DNA from: Lentimicrobiaceae bacterium
GTDB lineage: Bacteria > Bacteroidota > Bacteroidia > Bacteroidales > WCHB1-69
NCBI GenBank assembly: GCA_009787485.1
Contig: WQWP01000008.1
Span: 1-30,656 of the forward strand
DNA length: 30,656 nt
Reading direction: 5' to 3'
The translations under genes were made by a program, and so were the position numbers. Numbering within the stretch: the first letter of the stretch is position 1; every line of letters begins with the position of its first letter. Below the pieces are notes generated by a model. It made no database searches. It was given only the letters and a program-made list of their open reading frames with translations, and was not told where the DNA came from. Shown here piece after piece: positions 6,580 through 14,156 of the stretch.

Positions 6580-7263
6580 TCATTGACATAATGCGACAAT
6601 CCCCCAATAAATAAAGCCAACGGGAACGGCAAAAAGCATGGAATCAATTCTGTCTAAAATCCCGCCATGACCAGGGAGGATGGCGCCACTGTCTTTTTGT
6701 TGGGCAAAGCGTTTGATCATGGATTCGGCGAAATCGCCAAAGGTGCCGGAGATGATAACAACAAAGGCGAAACTCATCCAAATATAAGGGCTTGTGAATA
6801 TATCGCTTTGAAAATAAGTGATATGTATCAAAAAATAAATAGCAATTATAGTAAAGATTAATCCTCCGAAAAAACCTTCCCAGCTTTTTTTAGGCGATAT
6901 TTTGGGATATATTTTGTGTTTTCCGAATAAAGATCCGAATACGTAAGCTAATGTATCATTCATGCACAAAATAATAAAAAGGGCGACCATGATGTTGGTG
7001 GCATTCAATATAGTACACCAATAAATTAACAAGGCAACGGGAAAAATGATCCAAACAATGGGCAATAGTAAGTGTAGCGTTATGCGCTGCATTTTACTCT
7101 TTAAAACAGGAAATTTTTGTGCTAAATGGATGTACTCAAACAATGCGATGAATAAAAAGAGCGAAAAAACCGAAATAAGTGAAGAGGGTGAAAAAAAAAA
7201 TGCAAATCCAATCACAAATAGATATAAAATACCGGTAAGGGTGCGCAGCAAAAGCGTTTTCAT
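6580..7263 (-). CDS. cdsA: Phosphatidate cytidylyltransferase
   Basis: CdsA makes CDP-diacylglycerol from phosphatidic acid and CTP in the inner membrane, the entry point to bacterial phospholipids. The 227-residue protein is mostly hydrophobic with about six membrane segments. It carries SPKKSWEGFFGG in the middle and the C-terminal family signature GHGGILDRIDSMLFAVPVGF with its metal-binding Asp residues. It is somewhat shorter than the 270-280 residues usual for the family, apparently through shorter N-terminal loops, but both ends look complete. It begins 4 nt after the LUD gene stops and is last in the ftsH-LUD-cdsA cluster, an arrangement common in Bacteroidota, so co-transcription is likely. 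Confidence 0.92.
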   Translation of the reverse strand: MKTLLLRTLTGILYLFVIGFAFFFSPSSLISVFSLFLFIALFEYIHLAQKFPVLKSKMQRITLHLLLPIVWIIFPVALLIYWCTILNATNIMVALFIILCMNDTLAYVFGSLFGKHKIYPKISPKKSWEGFFGGLIFTIIAIYFLIHITYFQSDIFTSPYIWMSFAFVVIISGTFGDFAESMIKRFAQQKDSGAILPGHGGILDRIDSMLFAVPVGFIYWGIVALCQ

Positions 7264-7267
7264 TGTT

Positions 7268-7915
7268 CTATTGAATTAATAGTAAAATAAACCGAGGCTC
7301 AGTAAGAGAGAAATTTTCTTCACCGCTGTCGTTTACCGGTTTTGTTGGCGTAATAATCTCTGCAAAACCGTAGAGATTTCCCTGGTTTTTTTCTTGTTGT
7401 AATACAAAAGCATCTTTTAAATCGAGTACCAAATTTTTCTCGAAGGCAACCACAATAATATCTTTTGTAATATTTCTAACAGAAGGATATAGAGAGAATT
7501 TTTGGGTAAACAACATACTTCCCGTTCTCGCAATCAGGATGTCAGCATATACAATGGCAACGTCTGCTTGTTGGTGGCTTCCTATGCAGGTAATATAGTT
7601 TAGATTTTTTTGTGTGAGCGCCGGAGCAATGAAAAGGCTGGTGTTCAGAATTGTTGCATAACGTTGTCCCACAATTAGTTTATACAAAAAATCTACAAAA
7701 TTGTTTTTGTTGCATGCAATTAATTTTCCGCCTGCATTTCTAAAATTGTGAAAAAATTCTGCCGTTAAACTTTCAGGTTTTTCAAAAAGCTCGGCATGAA
7801 TATCAATATGCGGAAATTTACTTGTACTTTTTTGGGTAAGCGCATGTCGAATTTTTCTTCGCATGTTCTCTTTTGAAGCAGTATTTAAGTTGTCGAAACT
7901 TGTGGTTGATGGCAT
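7268..7915 (-). CDS. LUD-domain protein (LutC/YkgG-like)
   Basis: The 215-residue soluble protein matches the LUD domain (PF02589) pattern: an N-terminal helical region, then QADVAIVYADILIARTGSML (about residues 113-132), the usual central signature. The family includes LutC, part of an iron-sulphur lactate oxidase, but no lutA or lutB partner lies nearby, and this version is typical of the single genes placed between ftsH and cdsA in Bacteroidota, whose role is not established. The C-terminus lacks the usual GPSRTADIE-like motif of LutC and instead has ITPTKPVNDSGEENFSLTEP, so lactate oxidation should not be assumed. Its ATG overlaps the ftsH stop by one base (TAATG), which points to translational coupling. 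Confidence 0.75.
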   Translation of the reverse strand: MPSTTSFDNLNTASKENMRRKIRHALTQKSTSKFPHIDIHAELFEKPESLTAEFFHNFRNAGGKLIACNKNNFVDFLYKLIVGQRYATILNTSLFIAPALTQKNLNYITCIGSHQQADVAIVYADILIARTGSMLFTQKFSLYPSVRNITKDIIVVAFEKNLVLDLKDAFVLQQEKNQGNLYGFAEIITPTKPVNDSGEENFSLTEPRFILLLIQ

Positions 7916-9900
7916 TAGGCTAATGTTTCCGGTTGATGTTTACGTTTTCCAAAAATGACTTCTAAATCTTCGGCAAAAATAACTTCTTTTTCGATAAGTA
8001 TCTCTGCCAATTGCGTTAATTTTTCTCGATTTTCTATTAAAATACCCTTAGCGCGTTGGTATGCCGATTCTATGATCTTGCTGATTTCTTCATCAATTTG
8101 CTGGGCTGTTTTTTCGCTATAAGGCTTCGTAAGCGCATACTCTTGTTGTCCGGAAGAATCATAAAAGCTTATGTTTCCGATCTTTTCATTCAGTCCATAA
8201 TAGACTACCATGGCAAAAGCCTGTTTAGTTACTTTTTCCAGGTCGCTCAGTGCGCCGGTAGATATTTTCCCGAACACTACTTCTTCGGCGGCGCGCCCGC
8301 CCAAGGTTGCCGTCAGTTCATCGAACATCTGCTCGGTAGTGGTAATGTGGCGTTCTTCAGGCAGATACCAGGCGGCGCCCAGCGATTTACCGCGCGGCAC
8401 AATTGTTACTTTTACCAACGGCGATGCGTGTTCCAAGAGCCAGCCCACCGCGGCGTGCCCCGCTTCGTGAAAAGCGATTACTTTCTTCTCTTCCGGAGAT
8501 ATCATGTTGCCGCGTCTCTCTAACCCCCCTACAATTCTGTCAATAGCTGCTAAAAAGTCGGTTTTTTCTACCTTCTTTTTGCCGTTCCGTGCTGCGATCA
8601 AAGCTGCTTCATTGCACACGTTGGCAATATCAGCGCCGGAAAATCCGGGGGTTTGTTTAGCAAAATATTCTAAATCAACATCTTGGCATAGTTTCAAGTT
8701 TTTTACATGCACTTCAAAAATTCCTTTGCGTTCGTTTGCATTAGGAAGTTCTACATGAATTTGGCGGTCGAAACGCCCTGCGCGCAACAATGCCCGGTCT
8801 AAAATATCGGCTCTATTGGTGGCGGCTAAAATAATGACTCCCGTATTGGTAGAAAAACCATCCATTTCGGTGAGCAATTGATTCAGTGTGTTTTCGCGTT
8901 CGTCGTTGGCGCCGGAAAGGGCATTTTTTCCACGCGCACGTCCAATGGCATCAATCTCATCAATAAAAATGATACAAGGCGCTTTTTCTTTGGCGGTGCG
9001 GAAAAGGTCGCGCACGCGAGAAGCGCCTACCCCTACAAACATCTCCACAAAATCGGAGCCGGATAAGGAGAAGAAAGGCACTTTCGCTTCACCGGCTACT
9101 GCTTTTGCCAGCAAGGTTTTACCTGTTCCTGGAGGGCCTACGAGCAGGGCGCCTTTCGGAATTTTACCACCTAGTTCCGTATATTTTTTTGGGTTTTTGA
9201 GGAAATCAACAATTTCTTCTACTTCATATTTTGCGCCTTCTAAACCGGCAACGTCTTTAAACGAAACATTGTCCTGATTTTTACTGTCGAATAGTTGCGC
9301 CCGCGATTTTCCAATGTTGAAGAGACCGCCGGGACCTCCGCCGCGCATGCCTCTGAAAGAGGCAAACAACAGCCACAAAATTAGAAGAAACGGCAAAAAC
9401 CATATAAACTCAAACCCCCAATTTCTGCTTGTATCTTGTTTTATATCAAAATTAAAATCACTTCTAACAGCTGCTTCATTGGCATCGGGATGTGCCCTTA
9501 AATATTCTTGAACTGCCCGAGCCCGAATGTCGTTAACATTGGTATTAAATACACTGAAATCGGAAACCGTGATAAAAAATTGAGGCCCTTTTACATTTTT
9601 TTCGCGAAATTTGTCAAACTCCGGCTTCGTTTTTACCGATTTTTCTTTCAAAAAAATATCCACGCGGCTATCTTTTTGCACATAAAGCACAGATTCAATA
9701 TCCTGATTGATAATTAAACGCTCTAATTTTGTGCTTCCAATTTCATCTTTTGTGCTTGATGCGCCCGGATTTTGCAGAAATAGCAACAATACCACCACCA
9801 TCGCCAAATAGAGCCATATAATATTGAATTTGGGTTTGTTTTTCTTTTTATTTGGTTGTGTTGAGGCTTTTTTTTGCGGTACGGAATCTTTTGGAGGCAT
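7915..9900 (-). CDS. ftsH: ATP-dependent zinc metalloprotease FtsH
   Basis: FtsH is a membrane-anchored AAA+ protease that extracts and degrades misfolded membrane proteins and selected regulators. The 661 residues show a basic N-terminus, membrane segment 1 (about 25-43), a periplasmic part, membrane segment 2 (about 161-182), Walker A GPPGTGKT (255-262), Walker B IIFIDEIDA (310-318), the second region of homology with the arginine finger (ATNRADILDRALLRAGRFDR, 360-379), and the zinc-binding HEAGH (478-482), followed by a helical C-terminus. All catalytic residues expected for an active enzyme are present. It has its own -7 promoter and is followed by the LUD and cdsA genes with almost no gaps, so it is probably the head of that operon. 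Confidence 0.97.
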   Translation of the reverse strand: MPPKDSVPQKKASTQPNKKKNKPKFNIIWLYLAMVVVLLLFLQNPGASSTKDEIGSTKLERLIINQDIESVLYVQKDSRVDIFLKEKSVKTKPEFDKFREKNVKGPQFFITVSDFSVFNTNVNDIRARAVQEYLRAHPDANEAAVRSDFNFDIKQDTSRNWGFEFIWFLPFLLILWLLFASFRGMRGGGPGGLFNIGKSRAQLFDSKNQDNVSFKDVAGLEGAKYEVEEIVDFLKNPKKYTELGGKIPKGALLVGPPGTGKTLLAKAVAGEAKVPFFSLSGSDFVEMFVGVGASRVRDLFRTAKEKAPCIIFIDEIDAIGRARGKNALSGANDERENTLNQLLTEMDGFSTNTGVIILAATNRADILDRALLRAGRFDRQIHVELPNANERKGIFEVHVKNLKLCQDVDLEYFAKQTPGFSGADIANVCNEAALIAARNGKKKVEKTDFLAAIDRIVGGLERRGNMISPEEKKVIAFHEAGHAAVGWLLEHASPLVKVTIVPRGKSLGAAWYLPEERHITTTEQMFDELTATLGGRAAEEVVFGKISTGALSDLEKVTKQAFAMVVYYGLNEKIGNISFYDSSGQQEYALTKPYSEKTAQQIDEEISKIIESAYQRAKGILIENREKLTQLAEILIEKEVIFAEDLEVIFGKRKHQPETLA

Positions 9901-9928
9901 ATTTGCGGAGTATTGCTAAAAATTGCGG

Positions 9929-9936
9929 CAAAAGTA
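9929..9936 (-). promoter_or_regulatory. -7 promoter element of ftsH
   Basis: TACTTTTG on the minus strand matches TAnnTTTG and lies 28 nt before the ftsH ATG. The -33 region is not convincing. The remaining spacer to the rlmD stop at 10073 holds no gene. Confidence 0.6.
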
Positions 9937-10072
9937 CGGAATTTTGGTTAAAAAAGTTAAGAATTTAAAAAAAATCATGTAATTTATCCTTTGCTTGTTA
10001 ATCAGATTTTCCATTGACTCAAACAATAGGATACGATGTTTTTAACACTTATTAAACTTTCTTTTCACTCAA

Positions 10073-11470
10073 TCACCGCTTCACCAACAGCACCACATTC
10101 TCCACATGCTGCGTATGCGGAAACATGTCCACCGGCTGTACTTTTACTACCGTGTATTTCTTAGCCAACTCCGTAATATCCCGAGCCTGTGTAGCCGGAT
10201 TACAGCTAATGTAAACAATTCGAAGCGGTTCCATTTCTAGCAAACGGGCTACTACATCGGGGTGCATGCCGGCGCGGGGTGGGTCAGTAATTACCACATC
10301 GGGTTTGCCGTTGCGCTTGGTGCAGTTTGGATTTAGCACCTCTTTCATGTCGCCGGAAAAAAAAACGGTGTTGGTAATGCCGTTTTGTTGCGCGTTGTAT
10401 TTGGCGTCTTCAATGGCGGCTTCTACATATTCGATGCCCACCACTTTTTGGGCTTGTTTGGCAACAAAAAGCGCTATCGTGCCGGTGCCTGTATATAAGT
10501 CATATACAATGTCTTTTTCTGCAATTTGAGCAAAATCTCGCGCTATTTTGTACAATTCTAATGCTTGCAAACTGTTGGTTTGGAAAAAAGAGAGCGGTCC
10601 AATTTTAAAACGCAACGCTTCCATCATTTCCGAAATATGCGGCGCTCCGGCATACAACACCGGCTCCAAATCGGAAATAGAATCATTTAATTTTGTGTTG
10701 ATTACATAAAACAAAGAATTGATTTGCGGAAAATTCTCTTTTAAAAACTCTAGCAAAAGTTTGGTTTTATCATTCATTTCGGTTAAAGAAACAATTACCA
10801 TCACTTCATTTTTTGTATTGTTTCTGATGATGATATTTCTTAAAATTCCTTCATGATTTCGAATGTTGTAAAAAGAAATGTCGTTTTCCATGGCAAATTG
10901 CCGCACGCTGTTTCTAATTTCATTGCTCGGCTCGGCTTGCAAATAACAGTGCTTAACATCTAACACCTTATCGAATTTACCCGGAATGTGAAAACCCAAT
11001 CCTCTTGTTTCCAATACTTTTCCGGCATCGCGCAAACGCATGTCTTCATCATCCAACCAACGCAAATGCGAAAACGTGTATTCCAATTTGTTTCTATATT
11101 CATATTGATTTTTTGAAGGGATGATGGGCAAAACGGGCGGAAACTCGAATTTTCCCAAATGCCGGAAACAATCTTCCACTTGTTTCTGTTTGTATTTCAG
11201 TTGGGTTTCATAATCCATAATTTGCCATTTGCAGCCACCGCACAATCCGAAATGGGCGCACTCCGGCTTTACCCTGTGAGGCGATTTTGTTTTAATGTTT
11301 AAGATGCGGGCTTCGGCGTAGCTTTTTTTCTTTTTGAAAACCTCCACATCTACAATGTCGCCGGGCACGGCAAAGGGAACGAATACGGTAAGGCCGTCTT
11401 TTTTACCAACGGACTTGCCTTCGCTGCCGGCGTCAATGATTTCTAAATCTTCAATTTTGTAGTATTTCAT
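10073..11470 (-). CDS. rlmD: 23S rRNA (uracil-C5)-methyltransferase, RlmD/RumA type
   Basis: This SAM-dependent enzyme methylates C5 of a uracil in 23S rRNA (U1939 in E. coli for RlmD). The 465 residues begin with a TRAM RNA-binding domain (about 1-60). Cys71, Cys77, Cys80 (PECAHFGLCGGC) and Cys175 (KHCYLQ) give the four ligands of the family iron-sulphur cluster. The SAM-binding motif YDLYTGTGTIALF is at about 323-335, DPPRAGMHPDVV at 396-407, and the catalytic Cys is at 423 (YISCNPAT). All expected elements are intact. RlmC- and RlmCD-type relatives share this layout, so the exact target uridine is not certain. It lies between glgB and ftsH on the same strand; a 98-bp repeat-filled spacer separates it from glgB. 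Confidence 0.9.
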   Translation of the reverse strand: MKYYKIEDLEIIDAGSEGKSVGKKDGLTVFVPFAVPGDIVDVEVFKKKKSYAEARILNIKTKSPHRVKPECAHFGLCGGCKWQIMDYETQLKYKQKQVEDCFRHLGKFEFPPVLPIIPSKNQYEYRNKLEYTFSHLRWLDDEDMRLRDAGKVLETRGLGFHIPGKFDKVLDVKHCYLQAEPSNEIRNSVRQFAMENDISFYNIRNHEGILRNIIIRNNTKNEVMVIVSLTEMNDKTKLLLEFLKENFPQINSLFYVINTKLNDSISDLEPVLYAGAPHISEMMEALRFKIGPLSFFQTNSLQALELYKIARDFAQIAEKDIVYDLYTGTGTIALFVAKQAQKVVGIEYVEAAIEDAKYNAQQNGITNTVFFSGDMKEVLNPNCTKRNGKPDVVITDPPRAGMHPDVVARLLEMEPLRIVYISCNPATQARDITELAKKYTVVKVQPVDMFPHTQHVENVVLLVKR

Positions 11471-11490
11471 ATATTATTTGGTTTAATTCT

Positions 11491-11577
11491 CTCTGTGTTC
11501 CTTCGTGAACTCTGTGTCTCTGTGTTAAAGAGTTTTTTTCAGCACAGAGACACAGAGGGCACAGAGTTTCACAGAGA
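11491..11577. repeat. CTCTGTG-rich inverted repeat between glgB and rlmD
   Basis: CTCTGTGTCTCTGTG (11510-11524) and its exact complement (11543-11557) form perfect 15-bp arms around an 18-nt loop containing seven T; weaker CTCTGTG units continue on both sides and touch the glgB stop codon. The right arm with its flank is nearly identical to a segment inside hydF at 22861-22907. It could fold as a strong hairpin and reduce read-through from glgB to rlmD. Confidence 0.9.
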
Positions 11578-13554
11578 AGTTTTAATTACAATTCCCGTTC
11601 GTGCCGGCAAATATAACCTTAAATGAGGCACACCGTTTTTCAAAAATGTGCTGTATGTAAGTGTTTCGTCAATGTTTCCAAAGCCGCCAAAATTTTTGGA
11701 ATCGCTGTTTAGTACAATTTTATACTTTCCTTCGGGCGCATAAAGTTCGTAATCCGTGTAAGAGTTTGCGGGACTTAAATTAAAAACGAACAATGTTTCG
11801 TTGCGCAAATAGGCTAACACTTGCGTTGCACTGTCCTGCACAATAACATGAGATGAGGCGTCTAAAATTTTGTATTGCTCTATAACATGAATCATTGCCG
11901 CATCAAACGCGTTCAAGTATTTGTATTTCAGCTCATCATCATCTGCCAGATTCCATTGCCTACGGGCGTATTTCAGCGACCAGTTGTTGCCCTCGCGCGG
12001 AAAATCAATCCATTCCGGATGGCCAAACTCATTGCCCATAAAGTTGAGATAACCGCCTTGTGAAAGCGATAATGTGAGCAAACGGATGAGTTTGTGTAAC
12101 GCTATGCCTCTGTCAACCAGCAAATTTTGACTTAATTCCGACATGCCGGTGTACATCTCTTTGTCTATCAATCTAAAAATAATGGTTTTATCGCCCACCA
12201 TGGCTTGGTCGTGACTTTCGGCGTAGCTCACGGTTTGCTCCTCTTTGCGCTTGTCGGTCAATCTAAAATAAATATCGCCCGGATACCACTGCTCATCAGC
12301 GCTTTCCTTGATGAGTTTGCCCCAATAATCGGCAATGCCCATCGACATGCGGTAGTCAAAACCGATGCCGCCTTTTGCCACCGGAAACGCCATGCCGGGC
12401 ATGCCGCTCACATCTTCGGCAATGGTAAAAGCGTTCGGATTCACTTCTTTAACCAACTTGTTTGCCAAAGTTAAATACACAAGCGCATCTTCATCCACAT
12501 TTTCATCGAAATATTGCTTATAATCCATAAAATCAACGCCAATGCCGTGATCCCAATAACTCATGCTGGTTACGCCGTCGAAACGGAAACCATCAAACTT
12601 AAATGTTTCTAACCAATATTTTATGTTGGACAGAAGAAACAAGATCACATCATTTTTTCCATAATTAAAACATCGGGAATCCCAAATCGGATGGTATCCT
12701 TTATCGCCGGAATGAAAATAGAGATGATCGCTGCCATCGAAAAGGCTTAATCCTTCTTTTACATTTGAAACAGAATGAGAATGAACGATATCCAAGATTA
12801 CTGAAATGCCTAATCCGTGCGCGGCATCAATCAGTTCCATCAACTCTTCGGGAGTACCAAAACGTGCGGAAGGCGCATAAAAGTTTGCCACCTGGTAACC
12901 GAACGAGCCATAATACGGATGCTCTTGAATTGCCATAAATTGTATGGTATTGTAACCCAGCTTTTTAATGCGTGGCAAAACATATTCTTTAAAACGCCAA
13001 TAAGTGCTAATCTCTTCATATTGAGAAGACATGCCGATGTGCGCTTCGTAAATAATGGGATGTTTTGGTTTTTCAGGTTGCGTATTTTTCCAAACGTACG
13101 GTTTCTCCGGCTCCCAAACCTGTGCCGAATATACTTTGGTAACATCGTCTTGTACAACACGTTGCACATGCGATGGCAATCGTTCGTCGGCGCCGGCATC
13201 CCACACCATCCACAGCTTGTACAATGCGCCGTGTTTCAAGAAAGAGAGCGGCAGATGAATTTCCCAATCGCCGTTGCCGATGGGGTGTAAGGCGTATTGC
13301 TCCATCGGTTTCCAATAAGAAAAATCGCCCATGAGGAAAATTTGTTTAGCGTTAGGCGCTTTTTCCCGAAAAATCCAATGAGTGGCGGTTTTAAACAAGC
13401 CGTAATATAAGTGGTTGTTGGCGACCTCTTTCAGCGCTACTTTTCCGTCGGTAAACTCCAATTCGCGCAAGGCTGCTTTTTCAGCGCGGCGCTTGAGGGG
13501 GAAGCTGAAGGGTTTCAGCCACGGGTCGATTTGAAGTAAAGGGGGCGTTTTCAT
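11569..13554 (-). CDS. glgB: 1,4-alpha-glucan branching enzyme (GH13_8 type)
   Basis: This enzyme cuts an alpha-1,4 glucan chain and re-attaches it through an alpha-1,6 bond, making branches in glycogen. The 661 residues show an N-terminal CBM48-like domain (about 45-145, with the ATHWIFREKAPNAKQIFLMG segment), a GH13 barrel with region I DIVHSHS (255-261), region II GFRFDGVTS with nucleophile Asp326, region III TIAEDVSG with acid/base Glu380, and region IV ESHDQ with Asp449, then a C-terminal all-beta domain. The layout is closest to the eukaryote-like GBE1 group, which is common in Bacteroidota, rather than E. coli GlgB. It starts 12 nt after the HigA-like fragment, which suggests shared transcription. 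No other glycogen gene is in the window. Confidence 0.9.
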   Translation of the reverse strand: MKTPPLLQIDPWLKPFSFPLKRRAEKAALRELEFTDGKVALKEVANNHLYYGLFKTATHWIFREKAPNAKQIFLMGDFSYWKPMEQYALHPIGNGDWEIHLPLSFLKHGALYKLWMVWDAGADERLPSHVQRVVQDDVTKVYSAQVWEPEKPYVWKNTQPEKPKHPIIYEAHIGMSSQYEEISTYWRFKEYVLPRIKKLGYNTIQFMAIQEHPYYGSFGYQVANFYAPSARFGTPEELMELIDAAHGLGISVILDIVHSHSVSNVKEGLSLFDGSDHLYFHSGDKGYHPIWDSRCFNYGKNDVILFLLSNIKYWLETFKFDGFRFDGVTSMSYWDHGIGVDFMDYKQYFDENVDEDALVYLTLANKLVKEVNPNAFTIAEDVSGMPGMAFPVAKGGIGFDYRMSMGIADYWGKLIKESADEQWYPGDIYFRLTDKRKEEQTVSYAESHDQAMVGDKTIIFRLIDKEMYTGMSELSQNLLVDRGIALHKLIRLLTLSLSQGGYLNFMGNEFGHPEWIDFPREGNNWSLKYARRQWNLADDDELKYKYLNAFDAAMIHVIEQYKILDASSHVIVQDSATQVLAYLRNETLFVFNLSPANSYTDYELYAPEGKYKIVLNSDSKNFGGFGNIDETLTYSTFLKNGVPHLRLYLPARTGIVIKTSL

Positions 13555-13566
13555 TATTGTGGTGGT

Positions 13567-13728
13567 TTATGCTAATTCATAATGTTTCTTTTCGTATTCA
13601 TCTATGAGTAATGCAAGAATATCAGCCTCATCGCTTTCGGGCGTTCCAATTGGTGCATCAAACAATAATTCCATTTTTTTTAATGCTGCCTTATAATCGG
13701 TTTCTGTTTTAATTGGTGTAATGTTCAT
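13567..13728 (-). pseudogene. HigA-like antitoxin N-terminal fragment (53 aa)
   Basis: The small frame reads MNITPIKTETDYKAALKKME, then APIGTPESDEADILALLIDE and ends KKHYELA. This is the N-terminal segment that precedes the helix-turn-helix in HigA-type antitoxins, which usually run to about 110-140 residues. Here a stop follows directly after KKHYELA, where the full protein would continue into the DNA-binding domain. No HigB toxin is visible on either side. A -7 promoter box stands 20 nt upstream, so it may still be expressed, and its position 12 nt before glgB makes it a possible leader peptide for that gene. Similarity is judged by eye; a genuine short protein remains possible. Confidence 0.55.
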
Positions 13729-13748
13729 GTTATGGATCTCTCATGCGA

Positions 13749-13780
13749 CAAAAATAGAATAATTCCCCAAATTGGGAAGT
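13749..13780 (-). promoter_or_regulatory. Promoter with imperfect palindrome upstream of the HigA-like fragment and glgB
   Basis: TATTTTTG on the minus strand (13749-13756) matches the -7 consensus. Just upstream lies TTCCCCAAATTGGGAA (plus strand, about 13763-13778), an imperfect palindrome placed where a repressor would block the promoter. HigA-type antitoxins often bind such sites, but the DNA-binding part is missing here. Confidence 0.5.
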
Positions 13781-13828
13781 TGTTTGCAAAAAATGTTGCC
13801 TAAAAATTTTATTTGCATAATTCCGAAA

Positions 13829-13975
13829 CCCTTATATCTCAAAGCTCCCTTAGTAGCTAATGCGATGTTTTCCCATAATTTTACCTGACCCATTATTACC
13901 CCAAAAATAAGGGAATAGGGGAGATTTTGTTTGGGGATACATTGTTGCTACTAAGGGAACTTTGAGATATAAGGG
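13829..13975. mobile_element. 147-bp element with 29-bp terminal inverted repeats (MITE-like)
   Basis: The left end begins CCCTTATATCTCAAAG and runs to 13857; the right end (13947-13975) is its complement with one mismatch in 29. Inside is a smaller CCCCAAA and TTTGGGG inverted repeat (about 13901-13937) and no coding frame. Size and structure fit a non-autonomous miniature element, or alternatively a large regulatory hairpin. No clear target duplication is seen. It accounts for most of the gene-free stretch 13781-14057. Confidence 0.6.
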
Positions 13976-14057
13976 CTTTATGGTATCACATTTTTTCAGT
14001 ATTAAAATAAGATTCAGCCGATCTTTAAGAAAATATTTTGAGGATTAATAAATGTTA

Positions 14058-14065
14058 TATTTTTG
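14058..14065 (+). promoter_or_regulatory. -7 promoter element of the BspA-like gene
   Basis: TATTTTTG matches TAnnTTTG and would give a leader of roughly 85 nt before the ATG at 14157. No convincing -33 element is seen. Confidence 0.55.
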
Positions 14066-14156
14066 CGCATATTTAATAGTTGTGCATTATGGCGGACAGT
14101 GTGAACGGAAAACAACTTTAAATAATGAAATTGATGAATCATTAAAACATTTTGTC

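Noticed and set aside
7268..7915. LutC of a lactate utilisation operon
   Set aside because: No lutA or lutB is adjacent and the C-terminal motif of LutC is missing, so only a LUD-domain call is made.
8056..9277. Plus-strand frames opposite ftsH
   Set aside because: They are shadows of a well-defined ftsH frame with all catalytic motifs.
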